Shown here: piece after piece, positions 1 through 6,082 of the stretch
How positions within the stretch are numbered: position 1 is the stretch's first letter
Layout: every line of letters starts with the position of its first letter
NCBI GenBank assembly: GCA_019136325.1
Contig: JAGVUJ010000378.1
Location: 1 to 6,082, forward strand
DNA: 6,082 nt
Direction of reading: 5' to 3'
From: Deltaproteobacteria bacterium
GTDB lineage: Bacteria; Desulfobacterota; Syntrophia; Syntrophales; Smithellaceae
Notes under the pieces: generated by a model
What the model was told of the DNA's origin: nothing
Seen by the model: the letters and a program-made list of their open reading frames with translations, nothing else
Database searches by the model: none
Program-made: the position numbers and the translations under genes

Positions 1-851
1 TGTTCACGCTGCACGGCGTGCCGCACCGCTACTGGGTTGATCAGGTCCGCCGCAAATCCATGAGTCTCTACGACCGGGCGACGGCGTGGGTGGAAAGAAA
101 GCTGGTGCTTGAGGGCGGCTGCCGGAAATTTGTCGCCGTCTCTCATCTGACTCGGGACATTTTTTTGCAGGAATACGCAATCGATCCCGAAAAGGTGGCC
201 GTCATCCACCCCGGCGTGGAGCTTTCCGATTACCGGCGGGTAAACAAAGACGACGTGCGCTCTGCCGTGAGAAGCTCCCTGGGCATCGGCAGGAATGAAC
301 TTGTCATTGTCTTCGCGTCGATGAACTTCGAGATCAAGGGGCTCGACGATATCATTGCCTCTCTCGGAAAGATTCAGAAACAGTCTCCCCGTTTGAAGCT
401 GGTGGTCGCGGGAAAGGGCAACATCAAAAAATACCAAAAAATGGCAAGGGAAGCTGGCGTTGCCGAAAATATTGTTTTTACCGGCGTACTCAACCGGGAA
501 AAGCTGACGGATCTGTATCTGGCGGGCGACCTGTATGTGATGCTTTCCAGATTTGACACGTTCGGCATGGTCGTCCTGGAGGCAATGGCGGCAGGGCTTC
601 CGGTGATGGTCAGCAGCCATGTCGGCGCGAAGGATCTGGTCGTTCAAAATGAAAACGGCTTCGTGGTCGATGATCCGTCCGATCATGACAATGTAGTCTC
701 CCGGCTGCAGGCACTCATGGATGAAAACAACCGCCGCCGCATGTCCGACTCGGCGCTTGCGACGGCTTTTCAAAACTCCTGGGACGCGGCGGCCGAAAAA
801 TATCGATTGCTCTACGCGGAAATTCTTGCCGCCAAAAAGAAAAAGGATTGA
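1..851 (+). CDS. GT4-family glycosyltransferase (WaaG-like), 5'-truncated by window edge
   Basis: A retaining GT-B glycosyltransferase that would transfer a sugar from a nucleotide-sugar donor to a lipopolysaccharide core or other lipid-linked glycan at the inner-membrane inner face. The reading frame is open from base 3 and begins FTLHGVPHRYW, which matches the family's N-terminal-domain HG loop. The GTG at 18 is therefore an internal valine codon and the true start lies upstream. About 282 residues are visible against a usual 360-390, so roughly 90 N-terminal residues are missing. Counting from base 3, the C-terminal Rossmann domain shows a phosphate-contact K112-G113, VVAGKGN at 134-140, and the nucleotide-sugar motif SRFDTFGMVVLEAMAAGLPV. 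In that motif the usual first Glu of EX7E is Asp185, with E193 conserved. The tail is lysine-rich. The next gene starts 4 nt after the stop, so the two are almost certainly co-transcribed. Family assignment is firm; donor and acceptor are unknown. Confidence 0.93.
   Translation, partial: FTLHGVPHRYWVDQVRRKSMSLYDRATAWVERKLVLEGGCRKFVAVSHLTRDIFLQEYAIDPEKVAVIHPGVELSDYRRVNKDDVRSAVRSSLGIGRNELVIVFASMNFEIKGLDDIIASLGKIQKQSPRLKLVVAGKGNIKKYQKMAREAGVAENIVFTGVLNREKLTDLYLAGDLYVMLSRFDTFGMVVLEAMAAGLPVMVSSHVGAKDLVVQNENGFVVDDPSDHDNVVSRLQALMDENNRRRMSDSALATAFQNSWDAAAEKYRLLYAEILAAKKKKD
843..847 (+). promoter_or_regulatory. Shine-Dalgarno site for the GT9 gene, inside the GT4 3' end
   Basis: AAGGA lies 8 nt before the ATG at 856 and is made from the last Lys-Asp codons of the upstream gene. 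This fixes the GT9 start at 856. Ribosomes finishing the upstream gene would pass over this site, which is compatible with translational coupling. Confidence 0.6.
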
Positions 852-855
852 GGAC

Positions 856-1947
856 ATGCGGATTATCGATCCATCATCAACGTTCAAGCTTCCCGGCTCC
901 GTCCGCAAGGTTCTTCTGATTCAACTGGGGGACATCGGCGACGTGGTCTGGACGACGCCCAGCATCCGCGCTGTAAAAAACTCACTTCCGGGCTCAAAAG
1001 TTTCCGTGATGGTCAAAGACGGTTTCGGCGGCATTCTGGAGGCGGACCCTTCAGTGGACCGGGTATTTGAGGCAAAGCATTACCCGGGAAATTTATTTCA
1101 GCAGGCGGCAGGCCAGCTCTCTTTCTTACGGGATCTCCGCGCGGAGCACTTCGATCTGGCCGTGGATCTTCGCCTGGGCGACCGGGGCGCCTTTATGTCT
1201 TTTGCGAGCGGCGCGCCCATTCGCGTAACTTTTTATCAATCCTGGGGATTGCCGCGCTGGAGATGGTTTTTTTTCACGCATGGCGTGGTGCCCGGGCCTC
1301 CGGTGTATGCGCGGGGCGCGGCGGACCAATCCTTGCGCATCTTAAGAAAAATCGGCGTGGACACAAAAGATATCATCCCCGGATTATGGGTTTCCGATAC
1401 GGTCAAAAAACGCGTCCGGGAAATACTGACCGGAGAGAAGATGGACCGGTACAATCGCTGGATAACCGTCAATCCTTATTCCCGGTGGACCTACAAAGAG
1501 TGGAGCGACTCCAAGTGGATCGATGTCATCCAATGGCTGTGGAAGGAATTTGCAATGCCCGCCATCGTTGTCGGTTCGCCTGACGAAAAACAAAAAGTAG
1601 AAGCGTTAGTTCGGCAATGCCCGACCCCGGCATTTAATTTTGCGGGGAAAACAACACTCGCCGAGCTGGCGGGTCTTCTGAATCTAAGCCGTCTGCATAT
1701 CGGCGTGGACAGCGCGGGGCCCCACATTGCCGCGGCAACCGGCACGCCGACCGTCACCATCTACGGCCCGTCATCCTGGCAGGACTGGGCGCCTGTCGGA
1801 GAGCAGCACCGGGTTGTTTTGCCCGACATGGATTGCGTCCCCTGCAAAAAGAAGGGCTGCAACCACAGCGGGCGAAGTCTTTGCCTGGAGGCATTATCCG
1901 CAGAGTCGGTGAAATCGGTGATCAGCGAGGCCATGAAAAAACCATAA
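856..1947 (+). CDS. GT9-family glycosyltransferase (ADP-heptose:LPS heptosyltransferase-like)
   Basis: 363 residues, a normal length for GT9, an inverting GT-B family whose known members (WaaC, WaaF, WaaQ) add heptose from ADP-heptose to the LPS inner core in the cytoplasm. Residues 19-35 carry the N-terminal motif LIQLGDIGDVVWTTP, with D29 at the family's catalytic Asp position. The C-terminal domain has NPYSRWTYKEW at 206-216, a donor-side phosphate/sugar region, and GVDSAGPHIAAA from 283, the GT9 donor-binding signature. A Cys cluster follows (C327, C330, C335, C343 in a CxPC-x4-C-x7-CL pattern), seen in a subset of GT9 proteins. The start at 856 is chosen over an in-frame codon at 721 because it has AAGGA at good spacing and because the extra 45 residues would overlap the GT4 gene and resemble nothing. 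It could transfer heptose or another sugar; the substrate cannot be read from sequence. Confidence 0.95.
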   Translation: MRIIDPSSTFKLPGSVRKVLLIQLGDIGDVVWTTPSIRAVKNSLPGSKVSVMVKDGFGGILEADPSVDRVFEAKHYPGNLFQQAAGQLSFLRDLRAEHFDLAVDLRLGDRGAFMSFASGAPIRVTFYQSWGLPRWRWFFFTHGVVPGPPVYARGAADQSLRILRKIGVDTKDIIPGLWVSDTVKKRVREILTGEKMDRYNRWITVNPYSRWTYKEWSDSKWIDVIQWLWKEFAMPAIVVGSPDEKQKVEALVRQCPTPAFNFAGKTTLAELAGLLNLSRLHIGVDSAGPHIAAATGTPTVTIYGPSSWQDWAPVGEQHRVVLPDMDCVPCKKKGCNHSGRSLCLEALSAESVKSVISEAMKKP

Positions 1948-1967
1948 GGATGAAATAATATAAAGAC

Positions 1968-2822
1968 ATGGATGTTTCCGTCATTATCGTTTCTTACAAC
2001 ACGGCCGCGGCGACTGTTGAATGCCTGAAATCCGTCGAGGCGGCAAAGGGCTCAAAAAAAATCGTTGTAGTCGATAACGCTTCAACCGATCAAAGCGCGC
2101 ACAATATCCGTCAACTTTTCCCCGACATCCAATTGATGGTGAATGAAAGAAATCGCGGTTTTGCCGCCGCCAATAATCAGGCTCTGCCTTTGTGCCGCGG
2201 CCGCTGCATCATCTATCTCAATCCCGACACGATCGTGAAGCCGGATGCTATCGGGAAAGCGGTTGCCTTCATGGACAGGCATCCGAATATCGGATTGGCC
2301 GGAGCAAAAATACTGAATCCCGACGGGTCGCTTCAGGAATCTGTTTCCCGGCGATACCCTGGAGAAAAATTCACACGGGGCGAGACCGACGGGCTGGCGG
2401 GAAATATTGCCTGTGTTCTGGGAGCCTTCATGATCGCCCGCAAATCCCTGCTGGATGAATTGCATGGATTTGATGAGGATTTCTTTTTGTACGGAGAAGA
2501 CCAGGATCTGGCCTGGCGCATTCGCGAAAAAGGGTTCTCCATTGGATATATTGAAGATGCGGAAGTATTCCACTGGGGCGGGCAAAGCGAAGCCCGGACA
2601 CCGCCGGCGGCAGTATTTGAAAAAAAGCTCAATGCGGAATATTTATTTTACGCCAAGCATTACAAGCAAGACACCATCGAACGGATTAAGAGAGCGCAGA
2701 GGCTTAAAGCGAAATTCAGATTGTTAACGCTTCATTTGTCGCTGCGCTTTTCCGCCAACAAATCAAAGGCGCAAAATAAAATTGACTGTTACCGATTGAT
2801 TTGCAAAAAAACCAATGCGTAG
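1968..2822 (+). CDS. GT2-family glycosyltransferase (rhamnosyltransferase-like)
   Basis: 284 residues, a GT-A inverting glycosyltransferase of the type that adds rhamnose or a related sugar during O-antigen, core or capsule assembly in the cytoplasm. The start MDVSVIIVSYN is the standard family N-terminus. VVDNAST at 34-40 holds the nucleotide-binding Asp36, NRGFAAANN at 62-70 is typical of the WbbL-like group, and NPDT at 85-88 supplies the metal-binding DXD-equivalent. GAFMIAR at 152-158 and FLYGEDQDLAWR from 173 form the acceptor/catalytic ED region, and FHWGG at 201-205 supplies the late His. After residue 230 the tail is strongly basic (many Lys/Arg) and amphipathic, which may hold the enzyme on the membrane. 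An in-frame TAA at 1956 stops any longer start. TAAGGA at 1945-1950 is 17 nt from the ATG, longer than ideal. It lies 20 nt after the GT9 gene in the same operon. Sugar and linkage are unknown. Confidence 0.94.
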   Translation: MDVSVIIVSYNTAAATVECLKSVEAAKGSKKIVVVDNASTDQSAHNIRQLFPDIQLMVNERNRGFAAANNQALPLCRGRCIIYLNPDTIVKPDAIGKAVAFMDRHPNIGLAGAKILNPDGSLQESVSRRYPGEKFTRGETDGLAGNIACVLGAFMIARKSLLDELHGFDEDFFLYGEDQDLAWRIREKGFSIGYIEDAEVFHWGGQSEARTPPAAVFEKKLNAEYLFYAKHYKQDTIERIKRAQRLKAKFRLLTLHLSLRFSANKSKAQNKIDCYRLICKKTNA

Positions 2823-2880
2823 ATTTGCCGGCGCTACCCGAATGCCGGTCATCTGCAAAAACGACATGAGAGCCTTGAAA

Positions 2881-2935
2881 CAACTGGATTCCCGCACTCG
2901 CGCCCTTCAGGGGATTCGCGGGAATGACAAAGTTG
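2881..2935. repeat. Imperfect palindromic intergenic repeat (GATTCCCGC / GCGGGAAT type)
   Basis: ATTCCCGC at 2888-2895 and GCGGGAAT at 2918-2925 are perfect inverted copies. Outside them CAACT at 2881-2885 is inverted to AGTTG at 2931-2935. Between them a small CCCT/AGGG hairpin (2903-2906 with 2909-2912) sits in the loop. The arms resemble the short dispersed palindromes of many proteobacterial genomes, such as Neisseria dRS3 (ATTCCC-N8-GGGAAT), although the spacer here is longer (26 nt between the ATTCCC and GGGAAT cores). Only one copy is in the window, so calling it a dispersed repeat is inference. As RNA it could fold into a hairpin between the GT2 and methyltransferase cistrons. Confidence 0.6.
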
Positions 2936-2998
2936 GCGGTTTTGTGCAGTTATGCCAGATCAAACAAGGACATCAAATACGAGAAACTTACGAGCATC

Positions 2999-3862
2999 AT
3001 GAAAAATTCAACAAAGCAATGCGTTCTCTGCGGCAATACAAGGCGAAGCCCGCTTTACTCTCAAGATCAGTGGAAAGTTTATCGCTGCGACCATTGCGGC
3101 CTGGGCGTTCTGGACCCGCGCCCCGATGATGCTGAATTAGCCGTTCTTTATCAGCAGGATTACTTTCAGAGTCAGTACAATCAGGAACTTCTGATTGATT
3201 CTTCGGAAATGATGCGAAGACTCGATCAGGAATCGCAGCGGCTGCGTTTTTTTCGCGCTTTGAAAAAACAGGGCAAAGTGCTGGACATCGGATGTGGACG
3301 GGGGTATTTTTTGCTGGCCTGCCGCAAGAAGGGTTATCAGGTTGAGGGTGTTGACTTGTCGGCGGATGTGGCCGAATACGTCCGCCGGGAATTAAGCATT
3401 CCCGTTCACGTTGGAGAAATCGACAGCCTGGAAATACCCGCTGGAAGCTTTGACGTGATTACCATGTGGCATTCCCTGGAGCATACGACCGACCCCAATG
3501 CCTATCTGCAAAAAGCCCGCGGCTGGCTGAAAGAAGACGGCATCCTGGTCGTTGATGTACCCAATTACGCCGGACATGACGCGACAAAAACCTGGGATCA
3601 CTGGGTGGGATGGCAAATCCCTTATCACCTTTATCACTTCACAAGCGACTCATTGAAAGCCATGCTGCACAAGCACGGCTTTGCCATTGTTCGGCGCAAA
3701 CATTTTCTTTCGGAATATGTAAAACAGAAACTGGAAGACTTGTATATTCCGTCTTTTATTGCCCGCATCATTGCCCGGTTTTATTCCGGACACAGCTATG
3801 CCGTCGTGGCCGGAAAAGCAACCGGCGAACCCTCTTCAAATTTGCACGAGGCTCGCCGGTAA
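2999..3862 (+). CDS. Class I SAM-dependent methyltransferase with N-terminal Cys4 knuckle
   Basis: 287 residues from the ATG at 2999. An N-terminal CxxC-x18-CxxC (C8, C11, C30, C33), a likely Zn-binding knuckle, precedes a Rossmann methyltransferase domain. SAM motif I VLDIGCGRGYF is at 94-104, the acidic ribose-contact EGVDLS at 116-121, and ITMWHSLEHTTDP at 154-166 is the motif IV/post-motif region typical of Methyltransf_23-like proteins. HLYHFT follows at 210-215. Such Cys-knuckle methyltransferases are common in O-antigen and capsule loci, where they probably methylate a sugar or nucleotide sugar; the substrate here is unknown. The frame stays open to an earlier ATG at 2924, which would give 312 residues. 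That ATG is built by the right arm of a palindromic repeat and the 25 added residues have no family look, so 2999 is preferred, although neither start has a strong ribosome site. The last 14 codons also form a terminator-like hairpin. Confidence 0.92.
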   Translation: MKNSTKQCVLCGNTRRSPLYSQDQWKVYRCDHCGLGVLDPRPDDAELAVLYQQDYFQSQYNQELLIDSSEMMRRLDQESQRLRFFRALKKQGKVLDIGCGRGYFLLACRKKGYQVEGVDLSADVAEYVRRELSIPVHVGEIDSLEIPAGSFDVITMWHSLEHTTDPNAYLQKARGWLKEDGILVVDVPNYAGHDATKTWDHWVGWQIPYHLYHFTSDSLKAMLHKHGFAIVRRKHFLSEYVKQKLEDLYIPSFIARIIARFYSGHSYAVVAGKATGEPSSNLHEARR

Positions 3863-3873
3863 TCGTCATTTTT
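3821..3873. terminator. Candidate bidirectional rho-independent terminator overlapping the methyltransferase 3' end
   Basis: ACCGGCGA at 3821-3828 pairs perfectly with TCGCCGGT at 3853-3860. CCTC at 3831-3834 extends the helix with GAGG at 3848-3851 across a small internal loop, leaving a 13-nt apical loop. On the plus strand five T follow at 3869-3873, after an 8-nt spacer, somewhat far for a canonical terminator. On the minus strand the stem is followed by TGCTTTTCC. It lies where the plus operon and the minus folD/GT39 unit converge, so it could stop both. The stem occupies methyltransferase codons and includes the first base of its TAA. Confidence 0.5.
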
Positions 3874-3875
3874 CA

Positions 3876-5486
3876 TTAGATTACTTCATACAAGATCATT
3901 TTGCCCGTATCTTTGTGCTCCCATGCACCCAATTTCTTTAAATTTTCAAGGTGCCCATCGACATCCACACCACGTCCGGACCAGGTTTTTTCCGTCCATA
4001 AAAAGTACCGTATATTCCTTTGCTTGAGCTGCTCCACCAGTGTTTTTTGCTTCGCAAAGATTTCCCAACTGGTTTGATCGGAAGCTTCAGGGCAGACGGC
4101 GCCCTGATAATTCAGATTCGCATAAAACGATATCCATCTCTGAATTTCCATGGGGGAAGAAACGCTTATTGCCCGGTTATTGCCTCCCTCATGCTTGACC
4201 ATAAATTCGCCGATTTCTTTAAAGACGATCTTGTCCGGATCCCTTGCAGACATATTCTTGGGAAGCGAGGAGAGCAGCATCAGGCAGGCCAGGATTGCAA
4301 TCACGAGCGTCTCCTTCAATTGATATCTGGCGCTCGACCACTTGACGACGGTTTCCAGTCCAATCCCCGCAAAAACAATGGATGACAAAGTAAATATCGC
4401 CACATAGCGGTACTGCAATCCCCATGTTTGGATGATGAACAAATACAATGCTGAAAGAACAGCGGCAGCCAAAAACAGAAAGTATATCAGGCGAGGGTCT
4501 TCCTTGATTCTTTTTAGCTTTGCAAAACCGATAATGAAAGGGATCATCAATACGTACATGGAAGCTTCCAGCAACCGGTTTATGAGCATTCCCAATGCAA
4601 CAAGCCAGATATTCATTTGTGCTTCCCGTAAGAAAAATTTCAAAATGGACTGGGTCTGTCCGTCCAGGCTTTTTTCCAGGACGCCCAATTCGTTGCTGAG
4701 AGCGGCATAACTTGAAAACGAATTTAAAAAACCGGCCACAAATACATCCACTTTGTTCAGTTCGCTTACAGCAGTGTTCATGAAGCCGGCAATAATAAAG
4801 GCAAGCGCCACGACAGCCACAACCGGCGACAGAAAAATAAGGATTTTTACAGGATGGCGGTCTTTCCAAAGCAAGTAAATAAAAGATGCCGCCGGCAGGA
4901 TGATGGCTTCATGTTTTGTCCATGCGGCCAGCAGGAAGAAAAGGCTGCTGAAAAACAAGAAAAGCCAATTGTCATTCTTCATGCATACCGTGAATAAATA
5001 CAGCCCCGTCATCGCAAATAACCAATAGGTGGGATCTCTAAGGACATCCACGCTGGTGCCGACAAAAAACGGACTTACCGCAACAATGAGAGCGGTCAAC
5101 GCGCTGATTCTATAGTCCAGGAATTGCCGCAGCAGCAGATAAAGCGGAATGATGGTTGCGACGCCAAAGGTAAAGTTGATGGATCTGCCGGCGATAACCC
5201 AGTCCGGGCAAACATTATAGGAGGCGGCAACCAAGAAAGGATATATGGTGAAAAATTTAAAGCCGGCACTGCAATCGGCTATATCTTTCCACTGGCCGTA
5301 AAAAATGGCCTTGGCTTGAAAAATATAGGCGGCGCCGTCGGGAGTTATCACAGCGGTGTTGGACCAGGCAATGCAGCGCAAGACAACGGCAATGGCAAAA
5401 ACAACGAGAAACCAAAGCGTTGCTGGAGTTGAAGCGTATCCTCTGCCTTGAAATCCTCTCATAAGGCGGGAAAAGAAATCTGTCAA
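3876..5486 (-). CDS. GT39/ArnT-like polytopic membrane glycosyltransferase
   Basis: 536 residues with about 11-12 hydrophobic segments (roughly 23-40, 79-95, 101-120, 127-147, 153-168, 173-190, 193-207, 213-235, 293-321 as one or two, 333-352, 360-378, 392-408), then a soluble tail of about 125 residues. This matches the GT-C fold of PMT/ArnT-type enzymes, which use polyprenyl-phosphate sugars to glycosylate lipid A, glycans or proteins on the periplasmic side. TPDGAAYIFQAKA after the first membrane helix places D50 where the family keeps its catalytic Asp in the first outer loop; RDPTYW (150-155) and TKHEAIILP (190-198) match the later conserved loop and helix. The start is probably TTG at 5486, with GGGGGTG seven nt upstream and an in-frame stop (TGA) two codons before it; ATG at 5462 (residue 9) has no ribosome site. 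It is 49 nt behind folD and converges on the methyltransferase. Acceptor and donor are unknown. Confidence 0.88.
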   Translation of the reverse strand: MTDFFSRLMRGFQGRGYASTPATLWFLVVFAIAVVLRCIAWSNTAVITPDGAAYIFQAKAIFYGQWKDIADCSAGFKFFTIYPFLVAASYNVCPDWVIAGRSINFTFGVATIIPLYLLLRQFLDYRISALTALIVAVSPFFVGTSVDVLRDPTYWLFAMTGLYLFTVCMKNDNWLFLFFSSLFFLLAAWTKHEAIILPAASFIYLLWKDRHPVKILIFLSPVVAVVALAFIIAGFMNTAVSELNKVDVFVAGFLNSFSSYAALSNELGVLEKSLDGQTQSILKFFLREAQMNIWLVALGMLINRLLEASMYVLMIPFIIGFAKLKRIKEDPRLIYFLFLAAAVLSALYLFIIQTWGLQYRYVAIFTLSSIVFAGIGLETVVKWSSARYQLKETLVIAILACLMLLSSLPKNMSARDPDKIVFKEIGEFMVKHEGGNNRAISVSSPMEIQRWISFYANLNYQGAVCPEASDQTSWEIFAKQKTLVEQLKQRNIRYFLWTEKTWSGRGVDVDGHLENLKKLGAWEHKDTGKMILYEVI

Positions 5487-5493
5487 ATTTCAG

Positions 5494-5500
5494 CACCCCC
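5494..5500 (-). promoter_or_regulatory. Shine-Dalgarno site deciding the TTG start of the membrane glycosyltransferase
   Basis: On the minus strand GGGGGTG differs at one base from the ideal GGAGGTG and lies 7 nt before TTG at 5486-5484. This is the only good ribosome site near the start, and it favours the rare TTG over the ATG eight codons later. Confidence 0.5.
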
Positions 5501-5535
5501 ATGACAACAAATATTCTTGTACCGTATGAGGAGAC

Positions 5536-6082
5536 TTACACTGCGGCCATTCTCGCCGCGTCCAGCGTGTTTTTCATGAGCATGGCGATGGTCATGGGGC
5601 CAACGCCGCCGGGCACGGGCGTAATAGCGGATGCTTTGGGAGCGACTTCATCAAACGCGACATCGCCCGCCAGTTTGCCGTTCTCCAGGCGGTTGACGCC
5701 GACGTCAATCACCACCGCTCCCTCCTTGACCATGTCCGCGGTGATCATGTGCGGCTTTCCGACGGCGGCGATTAATACATCGGCGCGTCTTGCCGCGGCG
5801 GGCAGGTCCTTCGTTTTGGAATGGCACATCGTCACCGTGGCATTTTGCGCCAATAGCAGAAACGCCATGGGCTTGCCGACGATGTTGCTGCGTCCGATCA
5901 CCACCGCGTCTTTTCCGGAAAGCTCAATGCCGGTGCGGGCGATCAGCTCCATGATGCCCCGGGGCGTACACGGAATAAACAGCGGCGAGCCGGTGACGAG
6001 ACGGCCGACGTTGGCCGGATGAAAACCGTCCACGTCTTTGTTCGGGTCGATGGCGGCGATTATTTTATCCGTGACGATATGT
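5536..6082 (-). CDS. folD: Bifunctional methylene-THF dehydrogenase / methenyl-THF cyclohydrolase, C-terminal part
   Basis: FolD oxidises 5,10-methylene-THF with NAD(P)+ and hydrolyses methenyl-THF to 10-formyl-THF in the cytosol, feeding purine and formyl-Met synthesis, or running in the reductive direction in acetyl-CoA-pathway organisms. 181 residues are visible against a usual 280-300. The frame runs off the right edge, so the N-terminal domain with the catalytic Lys is not seen. The visible part opens [22 protein letters not shown], the first FolD signature region, and then shows [11 protein letters not shown] at 37-47, the nucleotide-binding GRSNIVGKP at 63-71, [13 protein letters not shown], and the C-terminal signature [10 protein letters not shown] at 155-164. 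The GTG codon at 6033 is internal. It precedes the membrane glycosyltransferase by 49 nt on the same strand with no terminator between, so the two may share a transcript. Identification is very firm. Confidence 0.97.
   Translation of the reverse strand, partial: HIVTDKIIAAIDPNKDVDGFHPANVGRLVTGSPLFIPCTPRGIMELIARTGIELSGKDAVVIGRSNIVGKPMAFLLLAQNATVTMCHSKTKDLPAAARRADVLIAAVGKPHMITADMVKEGAVVIDVGVNRLENGKLAGDVAFDEVAPKASAITPVPGGVGPMTIAMLMKNTLDAARMAAV

Noticed and set aside
721..855. 45-residue N-terminal extension of the GT9 frame starting at the ATG at 721
   Set aside because: It lies wholly over the GT4 gene in another frame, does not resemble any GT9 N-terminus, and the start at 856 has a good ribosome site.
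1267..1274. Run of eight T (and T7 runs at 160-166 and 3247-3253) as programmed slippage or assembly error
   Set aside because: The reading frames continue with family-like protein on both sides of each run, so no frameshift is indicated.
1950..1958. Minimal ORF ATG-AAA-TAA between the GT9 and GT2 genes
   Set aside because: A two-codon ORF overlapping the ribosome-site-like TAAGGA is probably chance; nothing else supports a regulatory leader.
2082..2585. 167-codon minus-strand open frame
   Set aside because: Antisense to the conserved GT2 motifs, with no recognisable domain of its own.
2827..2848. CCGGC/GCCGG inverted pair just after the GT2 stop as a terminator
   Set aside because: Only a 5-bp stem with an 11-nt loop and no T tract after it.
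4219..4869. 216-codon minus-strand open frame
   Set aside because: It is the alternate frame of the membrane glycosyltransferase; composition (Cys- and His-rich, no domain) is that of a shadow frame.
5257..5502. ATG-started minus-strand frame overlapping the membrane glycosyltransferase start
   Set aside because: Its ATG is attractive, but the protein is Arg/Cys-rich and featureless, while the frame from TTG at 5486 encodes a full GT39-like protein. No frameshift is needed to explain the start.
5487..5535. Promoter for the membrane glycosyltransferase in the gap after folD
   Set aside because: There is an AT-rich AAGAATATTTG stretch but no credible -35/-10 pair; readthrough from folD is simpler.
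5501..6022. 173-codon plus-strand open frame opposite folD
   Set aside because: Low-complexity Ala/Thr/Ser/Pro protein antisense to a clear FolD coding frame.

Overview
The window looks like bacterial chromosome carrying part of a surface-polysaccharide locus (lipopolysaccharide core or O-antigen type) beside a one-carbon housekeeping gene. The protein set points to a Gram-negative bacterium: a GT9 heptosyltransferase-family enzyme, a WaaG-like GT4 enzyme, a GT2 rhamnosyltransferase-like enzyme, a lipid-linked-sugar GT39/ArnT-like membrane enzyme and FolD. The mixed GC content, the character of the FolD and a GATTCCCGC/GCGGGAAT-type intergenic palindrome suggest a Desulfobacterota (deltaproteobacterial, perhaps Syntrophales-like) genome. 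That lineage guess is an inference from general impression, not from a search.

Layout. Plus strand, 1-3862: the 3' part of a GT4 glycosyltransferase (cut by the left edge), a GT9 glycosyltransferase beginning 4 nt after it, a GT2 glycosyltransferase 20 nt further on, then a gap of about 176 nt containing a palindromic repeat, then a class I SAM methyltransferase with an N-terminal four-cysteine knuckle. Minus strand, 6082-3876: folD (its 5' part lies beyond the right edge), then a 536-residue polytopic GT39-like membrane glycosyltransferase 49 nt downstream. The two groups converge with only 13 nt between stop codons at 3862 and 3876. The hairpin that could terminate transcription lies inside the last codons of the methyltransferase.

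How they work together. The GT4, GT9 and GT2 enzymes would act at the cytoplasmic face of the inner membrane, adding sugars one at a time from nucleotide-sugar donors to a growing lipid-linked glycan. The methyltransferase probably modifies a sugar or nucleotide sugar of the same glycan. The membrane glycosyltransferase would act on the periplasmic side using a polyprenyl-phosphate sugar. It sits on the other strand behind folD, so its link to the glycan genes is by neighbourhood only. FolD makes 10-formyl-THF from methylene-THF and is not obviously related to the glycan genes.

I see no RNA gene, CRISPR array, insertion sequence or phage gene. I found no convincing new system. The points worth a second look are the coding-sequence-embedded convergent terminator, the repeat that creates a false upstream start codon for the methyltransferase, the likely TTG start of the membrane enzyme, and some motif details.
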